From IMG/VR virus record IMGVR_UViG_3300022562_001969, positions 1 through 64,000 of that record: a DNA stretch of 64,000 bases; one strand, written 5' to 3'. This stretch comes from a virus. Shown here piece by piece: positions 1 to 7,688 of this stretch (the first letter of the stretch is position 1; each line of letters starts with the position of its first letter). Under the pieces are notes generated by a model. It did not search any database and was not told the DNA's origin. It saw only the letters and a list, made by a program, of their open reading frames with translations. The translations under genes were made by a program, and so were the position numbers.

Positions 1-651
1 CAGGGCGACCAGGTCGGCGCAACTCAAAGCGGCCTCATCCGGGACGGGTCGGACCAGCGGGGCCACCAATTGAGGCTCCTGCACGCTGGGCAGCGGCAGC
101 CCGATGCAATCCCCCATTTTCGACAGGAGCGGGCTGGGGTTGAGGGTATTGCCGATTAGCACCTGGCCGGTCACCTCATCGTTGCCCGCGTCCAGCCACC
201 AGAGGGGTTGGTTATGAATAATCGACTCCTCCATTTTATCCTCAATGGCCTCGCCAATCGTTCGTCTCGCCTCCGGGTTGTCCACGCAACCCACGACCAG
301 GGTCAAGCGGCCATTGGCGCTCCAATCCGGCCGATAATCAGCCAATAAGGCCGCCTCAAACCGGCCCACTATGGGCGTAATTTGCAGCCCAAAGGCCAGA
401 TTCAGGCGGGTGGCCAGGACCTGCGCCTTGGGGCGGCCCACATCGGCCGGGCAAAAATATTGGCGGCCAATATTCTTTTCTTCCACCTGGTCGAAATCGA
501 CGAAAAGCAGCCTGATTTTTAGCTGCGGATTGCTAACCGCAAACCTGGCCAGGTTGAGGGCGACAAAACTACCGGTGCCCCCACAACCGACCAGGATGAT
601 GACGATATTGTCCGGCCGGCCGATTTGAATTTTATGACGTTTTTGGATCAT
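1..651 (-). CDS. PRTRC-system ThiF/E1-like adenylating protein (partial)
   Basis: The left window edge cuts this gene, so only the N-terminal part (about 217 residues) is visible. Residues 21-28 read VGCGGTGS, the nucleotide-binding glycine loop of the ThiF/MoeB/E1 fold, followed by VDFDQVEEKNIGRQ, the acidic strand and Arg-Gln that contact ATP in this family, and VVGCVDNPEARR, a further typical E1 segment. ThiF/E1 proteins adenylate the C-terminus of a ubiquitin-like protein. The ATG overlaps the stop of the JAB gene as ATGA, so translation is probably coupled. Its place after proteins C, F, B and A matches the PRTRC gene order known from proteobacterial elements. The family call is strong; the activity is inferred from family and context. 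Confidence 0.85.
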   Translation of the reverse strand, partial: MIQKRHKIQIGRPDNIVIILVGCGGTGSFVALNLARFAVSNPQLKIRLLFVDFDQVEEKNIGRQYFCPADVGRPKAQVLATRLNLAFGLQITPIVGRFEAALLADYRPDWSANGRLTLVVGCVDNPEARRTIGEAIEDKMEESIIHNQPLWWLDAGNDEVTGQVLIGNTLNPSPLLSKMGDCIGLPLPSVQEPQLVAPLVRPVPDEAALSCADLVAL

Positions 652-1205
652 GCTTTCACCTCAAATAAAGCGTTTAAACTTACCCGTTGGTACGTCCCCC
701 ACACCCCCACCCGCAGGGCGATCTCCGGACGATCATAAATATGGCCGATCACCCCGTAGAAGCGGCAACCCTGCTCATCCCGGTCATCGGTGGCGCTGAA
801 AAAGGCCCCCATATTGTGATGGCTGTGCAGGTCCAGGATGATTGAGCGATCATCGCCCCCCTGGTAACAGACCCGGCCCGGCGTGGCCAGTTGGCGCGGC
901 AGACTGACCCGCCAGCGCGACCCCAGATAATGGAAGTGGTACATTTGCTCTACAACGACCCGCCGGGCGTGAGCCAGGACTTCATTAAGCCGTTCGATGG
1001 GGATTTTGGCTGTTAATAGGTGTGGCTGGTCGTCAAAATCCGGCAGACCGGCCACCCGGCAACGGACCAGTGGGGCAACCGCCCTAAAGTCAGGGGGACG
1101 CGCCCACTTGTAAAGGCCATTGCCGGCCAACACGTAGGCGTAATATTTCGGCTGCGGCAATGGTTGCCCCCGATAGATGTGATACTCAATTGGATCAGGC
1201 AACAT
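648..1205 (-). CDS. PRTRC-system protein A, JAB/MPN metalloprotease-like
   Basis: A protein of 185 residues. Residues 127-140 read HSHHNMGAFFSATD, which fits the JAMM zinc motif HxH...SxxD of JAB/MPN isopeptidases and is the hallmark of PRTRC protein A. Such proteins release or process ubiquitin-like proteins, and here the substrate would be the Ubl encoded three to four genes upstream. I chose the ATG at 1205 because it overlaps the stop of the zinc-ribbon gene by 11 bp; a longer start at 1235 would add 10 residues with no motif. The final codons overlap the ThiF start (ATGA). Function is inferred from the intact motif and the cassette. Confidence 0.85.
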   Translation of the reverse strand: MLPDPIEYHIYRGQPLPQPKYYAYVLAGNGLYKWARPPDFRAVAPLVRCRVAGLPDFDDQPHLLTAKIPIERLNEVLAHARRVVVEQMYHFHYLGSRWRVSLPRQLATPGRVCYQGGDDRSIILDLHSHHNMGAFFSATDDRDEQGCRFYGVIGHIYDRPEIALRVGVWGTYQRVSLNALFEVKA

Positions 1206-1461
1206 CGTCCACCTCGCAGACAGGGCAGCGATCATAGCTGATATGGACCTCCGCCTCGCACTCCGGGCATAGCCAATAGAAATCTACCCGGTGTTTTTCG
1301 GCGGCGTCTGCCATCTCCAGTTCGAATAGCGCCCCCTGCCCCGCCTTTTGGCCAACACGGGATTTGGGCGCAAATGGTCTCAGGAAACCCCGTTGGGCGA
1401 CGCCACTAAAGAGGGGCAAATCTTCCCCGTTAGGAAACATACAAGCCTGAATATATTTCAC
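1195..1461 (-). CDS. small zinc-ribbon protein inside the PRTRC cassette
   Basis: A predicted protein of 88 residues. The GTG start overlaps the stop of the preceding E2-like gene as GTGA, which is why the shorter start is preferred over a longer open frame to 1548. The C-terminal quarter carries two CxxC knuckles (WLCPEC and RCPVC) spaced by about ten residues, a rubredoxin-type zinc ribbon. The N-terminal half contains conserved-looking PF and RG pairs but no domain that I recognise. It sits between the E2-like and JAB-like genes, where standard PRTRC cassettes have no such gene, so it may be a lineage-specific adaptor. No specific function is claimed. Confidence 0.7.
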   Translation of the reverse strand: MKYIQACMFPNGEDLPLFSGVAQRGFLRPFAPKSRVGQKAGQGALFELEMADAAEKHRVDFYWLCPECEAEVHISYDRCPVCEVDDVA

Positions 1462-2156
1462 CCAATCACCCCCTGCAGCGTGTGCCCCGCCTCGATCAGA
1501 TCGCCCAATGGGTAAACCGTCGCCCCCTTGTCCTGGAGAGTTTGCCACATCTCCAGGACATTTTCCGGGTGAGCGGCGCTCTTTTTGTTGGCCAGATGCC
1601 GGTTGAAGCCACTCTCAAAAAACATATGCAGCGCCTCCCAAATCGTGGCTGAACTGGCGGCCGGAAACGGGGCGTTACCGCCGCAGATCAGGCCGCCCAC
1701 GTCCACATTGGGCGACGGGAAGCGGTATAAAATCGTCTCGGCCCCCGGCGGCTGATCCTGAACCGCAAAAATTTTGTAATCCGTCCCCTGGCCCACAAAA
1801 ACCACGCCGGGCAAGGGAATATGCCAGGTCTTTTTATGGCCGTGGACCGCCACCGGCCAGACCTGCGGCTCGACATAGATCGCCAGCCGTTCAAGCCCAT
1901 CCTTGCGGCCCCAGCATAAACAGCCGGGGGGCAGCAGCCCGCTATGGGCCGTCAGGCCGTTCAGGGCCTGGGCCAGGTCGGTCGGATCAACCGCAAAAAC
2001 GGCCTCCGCCTGGGCCGCCTCGCCGAACTTGGTCGCCAGGATCAGATCGTCATACAAGTCCAGGCGCATCCGCAGCCGGGCGTAATTCTCCGGGTCCAGG
2101 TCCAGGGTGGGGAAAATCAGGTTAGGGGTGGTATAGCTCGCTCTTGTCTCAGTCAT
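1458..2156 (-). CDS. PRTRC-system protein B, prokaryotic E2-like
   Basis: A protein of 232 residues. The start ATG at 2156 has GGAGG eight bases upstream and overlaps the stop of the F-like gene; an ATG three codons earlier is too close to that site. The segment around residues 149-182 (PNVDVGGLICGGN, then a WEA..FFESGF run) resembles the conserved C-terminal block of PRTRC protein B, in which a cysteine lies ahead of an F-x-S-x-F motif. Cys158 is therefore the candidate thioester residue of this E2-like fold. The partner E1-like (ThiF), Ubl and JAB proteins are in the same operon. Assignment rests on motif and synteny; conjugation has not been shown from sequence. Confidence 0.75.
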   Translation of the reverse strand: MTETRASYTTPNLIFPTLDLDPENYARLRMRLDLYDDLILATKFGEAAQAEAVFAVDPTDLAQALNGLTAHSGLLPPGCLCWGRKDGLERLAIYVEPQVWPVAVHGHKKTWHIPLPGVVFVGQGTDYKIFAVQDQPPGAETILYRFPSPNVDVGGLICGGNAPFPAASSATIWEALHMFFESGFNRHLANKKSAAHPENVLEMWQTLQDKGATVYPLGDLIEAGHTLQGVIG

Positions 2157-3021
2157 CGTCGTCATCGCCTCCATCACAGCCAATGATGGCCCAGGCCATC
2201 TCAATGTAGTTGTTGGAATTTTCGTTCAGCCATTGAACCAGCAGCTCCAACTTTTCAACCACTGGCTTGGCTTGTTGCCAATGCTGCCGCAGTAAATTCA
2301 GGTCCTGGTCCCACCTGAACTCGTGAGACCAGGATTCGAATAGATCTTGCGAGGTGTCCAGAATGATATTGCCGGTGTCCCTGGTGGCCACCCCGGCGAT
2401 CTCCGGCAGCCAGCACAGTGGCTCCGGGAAGTGGCTAAAGTCTTCGCTGCGCAGGCGTTCCCGCAGCTGCTCTTTGCTGATTTCAGCCAGATTATCATAT
2501 AACTCAATATCCTCCAGATAGTCAACGGTCAGCGGAATATCATCGTGCAGCAGCCCGGCCAGGATGTGCAAGCCGGGGTAATTCTCAAGGTCCCACTCGT
2601 TGAGGCCATAGCACCGGACCGGGATGCCGGTCAGATATTCAGCCAATTCAAATTCGTAATCGTCGCCATTCATATACGCTTCCCAAAGGTAGTCCAGTAC
2701 ACCATAGCTGCGATATGTTTTTCGCTCAGTCTCCCAATCAATGTGGAACCAATCCGCCTTTTCGACCAGACCGAAAAAATGAGATTGAATACTGATCCAA
2801 TCGGTCCTATCAAAGTTGAGATTCGCCCCCTCCTCCGGGAAATGGGTCTCAATCAGTTGGATGGCTTCCGCCTTCCAACCCCACTCGCGCAGTTGGGCGG
2901 CAATCACCTCTAATCTGAGCGGCCGGAAGCGCTGCAACACCTGCAGCCGGGGCAACCGGGCCGGCCAGGCTAAAAGCCGTCCGGTGTCGTTCGCGTTGGT
3001 ATAGCTCGCAGTTGCAAACAT
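2149..3021 (-). CDS. PRTRC-system protein F-like
   Basis: A protein of 290 residues, rich in Trp, Tyr and acidic residues, ending in a run of five aspartates. In PRTRC cassettes the order is ParB, E, C, F, B, A, ThiF, and this gene lies exactly between C and B, so F is the natural assignment. A segment near the C-terminus (TGNIILDTSQDLF, followed by a W..D.NLLRQHW block) looks like the C-terminal domain of that family. It overlaps the upstream Ubl gene by 52 bp and the downstream protein B gene by 8 bp. Similarity was judged by eye, so the family name is less sure than for A, B, C and ThiF. Confidence 0.55.
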   Translation of the reverse strand: MFATASYTNANDTGRLLAWPARLPRLQVLQRFRPLRLEVIAAQLREWGWKAEAIQLIETHFPEEGANLNFDRTDWISIQSHFFGLVEKADWFHIDWETERKTYRSYGVLDYLWEAYMNGDDYEFELAEYLTGIPVRCYGLNEWDLENYPGLHILAGLLHDDIPLTVDYLEDIELYDNLAEISKEQLRERLRSEDFSHFPEPLCWLPEIAGVATRDTGNIILDTSQDLFESWSHEFRWDQDLNLLRQHWQQAKPVVEKLELLVQWLNENSNNYIEMAWAIIGCDGGDDDDD

Positions 3022-3398
3022 CGGGTCACCACCTTTTCAGATTCTCGGCTGATCCGCTCCGCTTCCGGGATAGCCGCTTCAATATCGGCGGCCAGGCGCA
3101 ATAAATTCTCTGTGCCGCTATCGGCCGCTATCGCCTGTAGCAATTCAACCGCCGCAATTTGCGCCGGCTCAAGGGTCAGCAGGGCCTCGACCACCGGGGC
3201 GCTGCCCTTCGTCCCCACTTTTTTGGCGAAAATGACCTTGCGGGGGGTATCCCCCTGGGCCGGGATCACCGTATAGGTGGCCTGGGCCAATTCGCCAAAG
3301 TGCTGGCTGTAGTGGGCCTGAATCTCCTCGATGGTATAGGCCCCGCCCTCGTCCTTAAATAGTTCCTCGTTATTGTACTCATACACGGTCGCTGTCAT
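2970..3398 (-). CDS. PRTRC-system protein C, ubiquitin-like, with C-terminal extension
   Basis: A protein of 142 residues. Residues 1-65 match the short ubiquitin-like protein C of PRTRC cassettes: a beta-hairpin start, then YTIEEIQAHYSQHFGELAQA, a second hairpin, and the terminal VGTKG at 61-65. In typical family members the protein ends at that glycine (about 65-75 residues). Here 77 more residues follow, mostly helical and acidic. The start ATG at 3398 has GGAGG eight bases upstream and lies inside the last 20 bp of parB. The layout implies a precursor that the JAB protein could cleave after Gly65, but a permanent two-domain protein is equally possible. Confidence 0.75.
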   Translation of the reverse strand: MTATVYEYNNEELFKDEGGAYTIEEIQAHYSQHFGELAQATYTVIPAQGDTPRKVIFAKKVGTKGSAPVVEALLTLEPAQIAAVELLQAIAADSGTENLLRLAADIEAAIPEAERISRESEKVVTRCLQLRAIPTRTTPDGF

Positions 3399-4599
3399 GG
3401 TCATTACCTCCAAAATGCTCAATAACAATCGTTTCAATCGCCTGTTGTAGCAGGCCATAGGTTGTTTGTCGCGTCACCAGTTGGCCCGCGGCTCCGGTGG
3501 TCAGCATCACCGGGCAGGCGGCCGGCGTGGTGGCGTGTTTGATGGTCAGGCTGATCTGTAGGTCGGCCGGCCGGGCCGGGGCTTGTGGTGTAGCCGGGGG
3601 TGGCGGTGGGGGTGGGGCCAATTTTGCCGGTGGAGGGGGCGGCGGGGGTGGGGCCAATTTTGCCGGTGGAGGGGGCGGCGGGGGCAACGGGGACGCCTCG
3701 TCAGGGGGCGCTACCGCTTCCCCTCCGGCGTTCAGCCATTGCGGTTCGTCAGCCGCGGTTGATGTTCGCGCGCGAACATCGGGCGGGGGGGGTGGAGGGG
3801 GAGCCGCTTCCGGTTGCCGCGCCCCGGCCGCCGCCTCGCGTTCAGCCCGCTCGCGCTTGGCCCGCTCATCCGCCTCCCAGCGCCGCAGTTTGGCCGCCTC
3901 TATTTTCCCCTTGATCTTCTCCACCAATTTACGGATTTGATCGCTGGTCAAATCGCCGCCGGCGAGCAACCTTTCCTGAATCGCCGCCGGGGTGGGGCAA
4001 TCCAGGGGCGAATCCGGGCTAAAATCGGGGCTGTCAGACAGGCTGGCTATAGCCAAATCCGCCGCCGAAATCTCCAGCGCCGGTAATAGCTCCATCCCTT
4101 GCCGCTCGCTAATCCGGCCCTGGTCAATGGCCTCAAGGACCCCTGCCGGCAATCTGAGTAAGCGTAATTTGTTGGAGATTGAGCTGCGCCCCATCTGGCG
4201 TAGCCTGGCCAGTTGCTCCTGGGTCAGCTGGCGGCTTTCCATCGTCCGCTGCAACGCCCGCGCCTGCTCGACCGGCGATAAATCGGAGCGGTCCTTATTC
4301 TCATCCCAGGCGATATCATCCATCGCCTGGTCATCCAGCGCGAGCAGGTTGACCGGGAAATACCCGTACTCCCCATCCCCCTCAGCCAGCTGGCGAAAGG
4401 CCCGCAGTCGCCGGTGGCCCTCCGCCAGTTGGATGCGGCCATTAACCCGCCGGCCGGTGGGGACGTGGATCAAGCCCTTTGTGGCCGGCAGGGTGGGCCG
4501 CATGGCCGCAATTTTATCCGCCAATTCGACAATGCCCTCATACCGCTGCCGGGGTTGGTAGGGGTTGTCATCAATTTCATCTAGCCGTATGTAGTCCAT
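3379..4599 (-). CDS. parB: PRTRC-system ParB-family protein with proline-rich tail
   Basis: A protein of 406 residues. Residues near 12-20 read DDNPYQPRQ and are followed by an LAEGHRRLRAF motif, the ParB/Srx CTPase core, then a helix-turn-helix region (LTQEQLARLRQMGRSSISNKLRLLRLP). The second half is a charged coiled segment and three long polyproline stretches (up to 8 prolines) of unknown role, then a compact C-terminal domain that could dimerise. The ATG at 4599 follows AGGAGG and overlaps the upstream stop as TAATG. ParB proteins bind parS palindromes and slide on DNA; an 18-bp palindrome that recurs across the window is present within this gene at 3762-3779. Confidence 0.85.
   Translation of the reverse strand: MDYIRLDEIDDNPYQPRQRYEGIVELADKIAAMRPTLPATKGLIHVPTGRRVNGRIQLAEGHRRLRAFRQLAEGDGEYGYFPVNLLALDDQAMDDIAWDENKDRSDLSPVEQARALQRTMESRQLTQEQLARLRQMGRSSISNKLRLLRLPAGVLEAIDQGRISERQGMELLPALEISAADLAIASLSDSPDFSPDSPLDCPTPAAIQERLLAGGDLTSDQIRKLVEKIKGKIEAAKLRRWEADERAKRERAEREAAAGARQPEAAPPPPPPPDVRARTSTAADEPQWLNAGGEAVAPPDEASPLPPPPPPPAKLAPPPPPPPPAKLAPPPPPPPATPQAPARPADLQISLTIKHATTPAACPVMLTTGAAGQLVTRQTTYGLLQQAIETIVIEHFGGNDHDSDRV
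3762..3779. promoter_or_regulatory. 18-bp palindrome, copy 1 (parS-like candidate)
   Basis: ATGTTCGCGCGCGAACAT, a perfect palindrome inside the parB coding region. Confidence 0.6.
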
Positions 4600-4967
4600 T
4601 ATGCCTCCTGAAAAATAACTTGCTTGATTATCCGCTGGCGACGGTATCGCCCGGGCGCGTCGAAAATCAACTCGCTCCGCAAATACCCTCGCCGGCAATA
4701 TGAATCCAATGTCGCTTTGCTAATGCCCGATTCGCCGGCCACGGCCTTAACCGTAGGTGTTTCCAGCCTCTCGACCGCCGCCTCGATTTTGAGGAGGCGC
4801 TCGTATCGACGCTGATCAAAGTCCACCTGGGGCCGGGCCCCGTCGATGGGGCAAACGTCCTCCGGTCTGGCCTCCGGCATATGGACACATTCCCACAGCG
4901 GACACGCCAGACAAATATCACGGCCCTGGGGGGCCACGGTATAATAAGTTTTTTCAATATCAGCCAT
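4599..4967 (-). CDS. helix-turn-helix protein with N-terminal cysteine cluster
   Basis: A protein of 122 residues. The N-terminus has CLACPLWECVH and a further Cys at about residue 39, a possible zinc or Fe-S site. The C-terminal half (VKAVAGESGISKATLDSYCR followed by a basic RYRRQR segment) resembles a helix-turn-helix. It ends on the parB start codon (TAATG) and its ATG overlaps the gene upstream by 8 bp, so it is part of the same operon. It could regulate the operon or act with ParB on DNA; I do not recognise a named family. Confidence 0.65.
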   Translation of the reverse strand: MADIEKTYYTVAPQGRDICLACPLWECVHMPEARPEDVCPIDGARPQVDFDQRRYERLLKIEAAVERLETPTVKAVAGESGISKATLDSYCRRGYLRSELIFDAPGRYRRQRIIKQVIFQEA

Positions 4968-5382
4968 AGTCCGCCCCCTTTATCCGGCCACGCTCCTCGG
5001 TCAAGCCGGTGGTTCCCAACCAGGGGTCCCACTTAAATAGGCCGTAGTGGCCAACTGCCCCGGCCACCAGATCGGCCACCCCATCACAAGCCATATTGGC
5101 CAACCGCCAGCGCGATCTGAAAGCCCGGCCCCGGCTGGCCGCTTCCGGCGGCTCATGGTAATGGCGGCCGGCAATGGCTTCGTACAGGCTCTGCGCCAGA
5201 TCTCCGCCGATTGCCACCGCGCCCGGATGGCTGTCCAATAACGGCTGGCGCAGGTGGGGATGGTCAAAAGCGACCTGGACGACCCGATAGCTGGCCGGGT
5301 CGATCAGGAGGATGACGTTTTCGGTGTCTATTGTCCGGATATGGGTGGTCGGGCCGGTTGAAAATCTGGTTTGAGCCGTCAT
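4960..5382 (-). CDS. hypothetical protein of the PRTRC operon
   Basis: A protein of 140 residues with no recognised domain. The first half looks like mixed beta structure (NVILLIDPASYRVVQVAF), the second half is Trp- and Gly-rich. It overlaps the genes on both sides by 1-8 bp, which supports its being a real, coupled gene. Confidence 0.6.
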   Translation of the reverse strand: MTAQTRFSTGPTTHIRTIDTENVILLIDPASYRVVQVAFDHPHLRQPLLDSHPGAVAIGGDLAQSLYEAIAGRHYHEPPEAASRGRAFRSRWRLANMACDGVADLVAGAVGHYGLFKWDPWLGTTGLTEERGRIKGADYG

Positions 5383-5780
5383 TAGAAGTCAACCTCCTCA
5401 TAATTGGCCGCCCGGCGGCGCTCATCCACGATCCGGGCCACCTGCTTCTCTACCTCGGCCAGGGCCTCCAGCCGCTCGGCCTCGGCGATCAGGCGATGGA
5501 CCCAGGGGCCATATTTGAAGACGCTGATGAAATGGCCGTAGTTGGTCGCCCGGTAGAGGGTATTTTCCTCAGTGGCCATATTCGAGCCGTCATCAATGCT
5601 GACCACCGCGCTATTGGTCCCCGCGCCAAAGGTGGCGCTGATATGGAGCTTTTCAAATCGGGCGTAATAGTTGATGTGGTTGCTATGGTTATAATAGCGT
5701 TCTTTGGCCACCGTTCTGACCGCCTGGTCGATGTTTAATTCTCTGGCCCGGTGGATGGCCAGTCTTTGTTGCTCGTCCAT
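5382..5780 (-). CDS. hypothetical protein of the PRTRC operon
   Basis: A protein of 132 residues. The first half is rich in aromatic residues and the last 35 residues form a charged helix that may be a coiled coil. GGGGCAACCT precedes the ATG. The stop overlaps the next start by one base. No family recognised. Confidence 0.6.
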   Translation of the reverse strand: MDEQQRLAIHRARELNIDQAVRTVAKERYYNHSNHINYYARFEKLHISATFGAGTNSAVVSIDDGSNMATEENTLYRATNYGHFISVFKYGPWVHRLIAEAERLEALAEVEKQVARIVDERRRAANYEEVDF

Positions 5781-5813
5781 TAGGTTGCCCCTTTCGATAG
5801 TCTCAATTTCTTT

Positions 5814-5835
5814 GCCCCGGCCAGAGCGCCGGGGC
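5814..5835. terminator. GC-rich hairpin between operon genes
   Basis: A perfect 8-bp stem (GCCCCGGC and GCCGGGGC) with a six-base loop lies in the only sizeable gap of this part of the operon. There is no T-run after it in the leftward direction, so it may be a processing or attenuation hairpin and not a strong terminator; rightward it is followed by a T-rich stretch. Confidence 0.4.
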
Positions 5836-5852
5836 CTCTTTATATTACTGAG

Positions 5853-6959
5853 TTAAGCGGCGACTTTGAGGCCGCCATTCATTGCCTTTTCCAGGGTCCG
5901 CCAGGCGTTAACCTGGTCTGTGTCATTGCGTAACTTCGTGGCGGTAACGTGGTCGATCTGGCCGTTCCTGATCGCCTCGCTTACGTTGGCCTGAAATAAT
6001 CGTCGCGCTTCCTCGTTGCTCATGGTCTGCGCGGCGACGGCTACGACCTGGGCCTGGCTCATCGGCGACGCCGGGGGCGCTGGGGGTGTAGCCCGTCGTT
6101 GATCGTGATCCGCAAATGTCTGAGTATTGTCGGTCCACATCCGTTGTTCTTCGGAGCTGATCGGGGCCGGGCCGCTGGGCGGCTGTGGGTTCCGGGGCGG
6201 AGCCGGGTTGTTGTCCCCGCCGCCGTTGGCCAGCGATTCCCGCCAGGCGCGGGCCTCGTCCCAACCGGCGCTCAGGATATGTTGGTAGAGATAATCCGGG
6301 ATAGCCAGCTCTCGCAGGATGTCTATTTGCGTCTGGGGATCAAGGTCCCCTATGGCCACATCCCAGTAGGGCGTAGGCGGAGCTATAGTGTAGGGTGTTG
6401 CGGCGTCAGGAAAAAAGACACGGCCATTACTGCCTATGACAGCATAGTAAAAATAGTGCGGGCAACGTAACCCGCTCAGTTTGTCGGCCGTGGTCAGGAC
6501 CTGGCTGCGGAAATCTCGCAGCACATTCTTAAAACCCTGGGCCACCCTCGATTTTACGCTGAGGACAACCGGCGTTAGCCGGGCCGATTGTTCGATTTCG
6601 GCGGCGTAGCAAAAATAGAGGGTGCGGCTCCGAAAGCCCTCGTCAAAAAGGGGGGTGGCTGACCATTCGGTATTGTCGCCATTTTCCCGGTAGTAGGATG
6701 TATGGCTCTGCACTATGGCCAGATTCATTACCGGTAGCAAGTAGCCAGGTTCTATTACCGTCCCGTTGCGGTGCGGAATTTCCAAAATTTCACCACTGAT
6801 TAAATTTCTAAACTGGCTCAACGGCAATTCAAAGCCGCCGCTGGCCAGGACGCCGGTCGCGCCGGTATAGCCATTGTTCCATTGGAGGGTGGGGTATTCA
6901 TAGCTATTTTCAATGTGATCTTCAGGGGCTTGTCGATTCAAGAAATCATTATTGGTCAT
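5853..6959 (-). CDS. hypothetical protein, possible plasmid/phage single-strand DNA or recombination factor
   Basis: A protein of 368 residues. The first 240 residues are a globular domain with many aromatic residues and a conserved-looking CPHYFYYAVIGSNG segment; residues 250-310 are a low-complexity Pro/Gln linker; the end is a helical segment beginning MSNEEARRLF. Globular domain plus acidic or proline linker is reminiscent of proteins that work on replicating mobile elements, but no motif proves this. It is the largest gene of the upstream half of the PRTRC operon. AGATTAAAC precedes the ATG, with only a weak ribosome binding site. Confidence 0.6.
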   Translation of the reverse strand: MTNNDFLNRQAPEDHIENSYEYPTLQWNNGYTGATGVLASGGFELPLSQFRNLISGEILEIPHRNGTVIEPGYLLPVMNLAIVQSHTSYYRENGDNTEWSATPLFDEGFRSRTLYFCYAAEIEQSARLTPVVLSVKSRVAQGFKNVLRDFRSQVLTTADKLSGLRCPHYFYYAVIGSNGRVFFPDAATPYTIAPPTPYWDVAIGDLDPQTQIDILRELAIPDYLYQHILSAGWDEARAWRESLANGGGDNNPAPPRNPQPPSGPAPISSEEQRMWTDNTQTFADHDQRRATPPAPPASPMSQAQVVAVAAQTMSNEEARRLFQANVSEAIRNGQIDHVTATKLRNDTDQVNAWRTLEKAMNGGLKVAA

Positions 6960-7022
6960 TGTTTAATCTCCATTATTAACCGCACCCCTGGCCGCTATAC
7001 CAGGGCGTAGGCGGCCATAGGG

Positions 7023-7187
7023 TTAAAAAATTGCGTTTAATTCGGTTACGCTGTCTTGCCACGAGTTCGGTAACGGTGGGGCGGTGAGCGCCGCCCGGAT
7101 CTCCGCCCGGCTCATAGAGAGGAAGCGGCCCAGCAAGCCGGCTTCCCGCGAGATGATGTTGCGCCAGCGACGGAGACGACCCAACAT
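7023..7187 (-). CDS. small basic protein coupled to the upstream gene
   Basis: An open frame of 54 residues (MLGRLRRWRNIISREAGLLG at the start). Its ATG overlaps the stop of the upstream gene as TAATG, and a GGAGG-like sequence (GAGGTGGTTTA) lies just upstream inside that gene. The N-terminus is strongly basic and amphipathic. Function unknown. Confidence 0.5.
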   Translation of the reverse strand: MLGRLRRWRNIISREAGLLGRFLSMSRAEIRAALTAPPLPNSWQDSVTELNAIF

Positions 7188-7597
7188 TAAACCACCTCCG
7201 CCATAAAATCGTCGGCCAGGCCCTCAGCCCCCCATTCAGCCCAATCCGTTTCTACTTCAGCGGTCTCGGCCTCGCGGCGGAAATTGGCCAAAATCTCATC
7301 ATCCAGGCGACGCTTGATCTCGGCCGGGCGCAGGCCGTAAGGAAACAGAACCTCTTCATCCTGCCAACGAGCCACCAGGCCAATCCGGCCGGGCGCTATC
7401 TGCCAGACCGGGCAATTGGGGACGCCGGGCCAGGTGTAGCTGTAGCTGCTCGTGGTCTCCTCGGTGAAGCCCAGGTCTGTCAGGGTCTGTTCGCGAAACG
7501 CGGCCCAGTCGCGGGACCGTGGTTGGCCGGTTCCCCCGTCCTTTTTATTGCCGCGCCGCCGGGGGGCGTTTGTCTTGACTTCCAAGTAATTGGTCAT
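7187..7597 (-). CDS. hypothetical protein
   Basis: A protein of 136 residues counted from the ATG at 7597, which follows AAAGGACAAGG; a longer frame to 7666 starts inside an intergenic hairpin and is less likely. The N-terminus is Lys/Arg-rich and the C-terminus Trp/Glu-rich. No family recognised. Confidence 0.6.
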   Translation of the reverse strand: MTNYLEVKTNAPRRRGNKKDGGTGQPRSRDWAAFREQTLTDLGFTEETTSSYSYTWPGVPNCPVWQIAPGRIGLVARWQDEEVLFPYGLRPAEIKRRLDDEILANFRREAETAEVETDWAEWGAEGLADDFMAEVV

Positions 7598-7646
7598 TAT
7601 AATATCCTTGTCCTTTCGCCCCGTGTGGGGCATAAGCATAAAATGG

Positions 7647-7680
7647 GGGACCTCGGAACTTTCCACGGCTACGAGGTCCC
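7647..7680 (-). terminator. terminator-like or attenuator hairpin
   Basis: A perfect 9-bp stem (GGGACCTCG and CGAGGTCCC) with a 16-base loop follows the stop of the upstream gene. In the leftward direction it is followed by CCATTTTATG, a short T-run, so it could partially terminate and reduce expression of the distal operon. Confidence 0.5.
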
Positions 7681-7688
7681 TCGTCTAT

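Noticed and set aside
3497-3940. Long rightward frames opposite the ParB proline-rich region
   Set aside because: They are low-complexity Gly-rich shadows of the polyproline codons, without ribosome binding sites.
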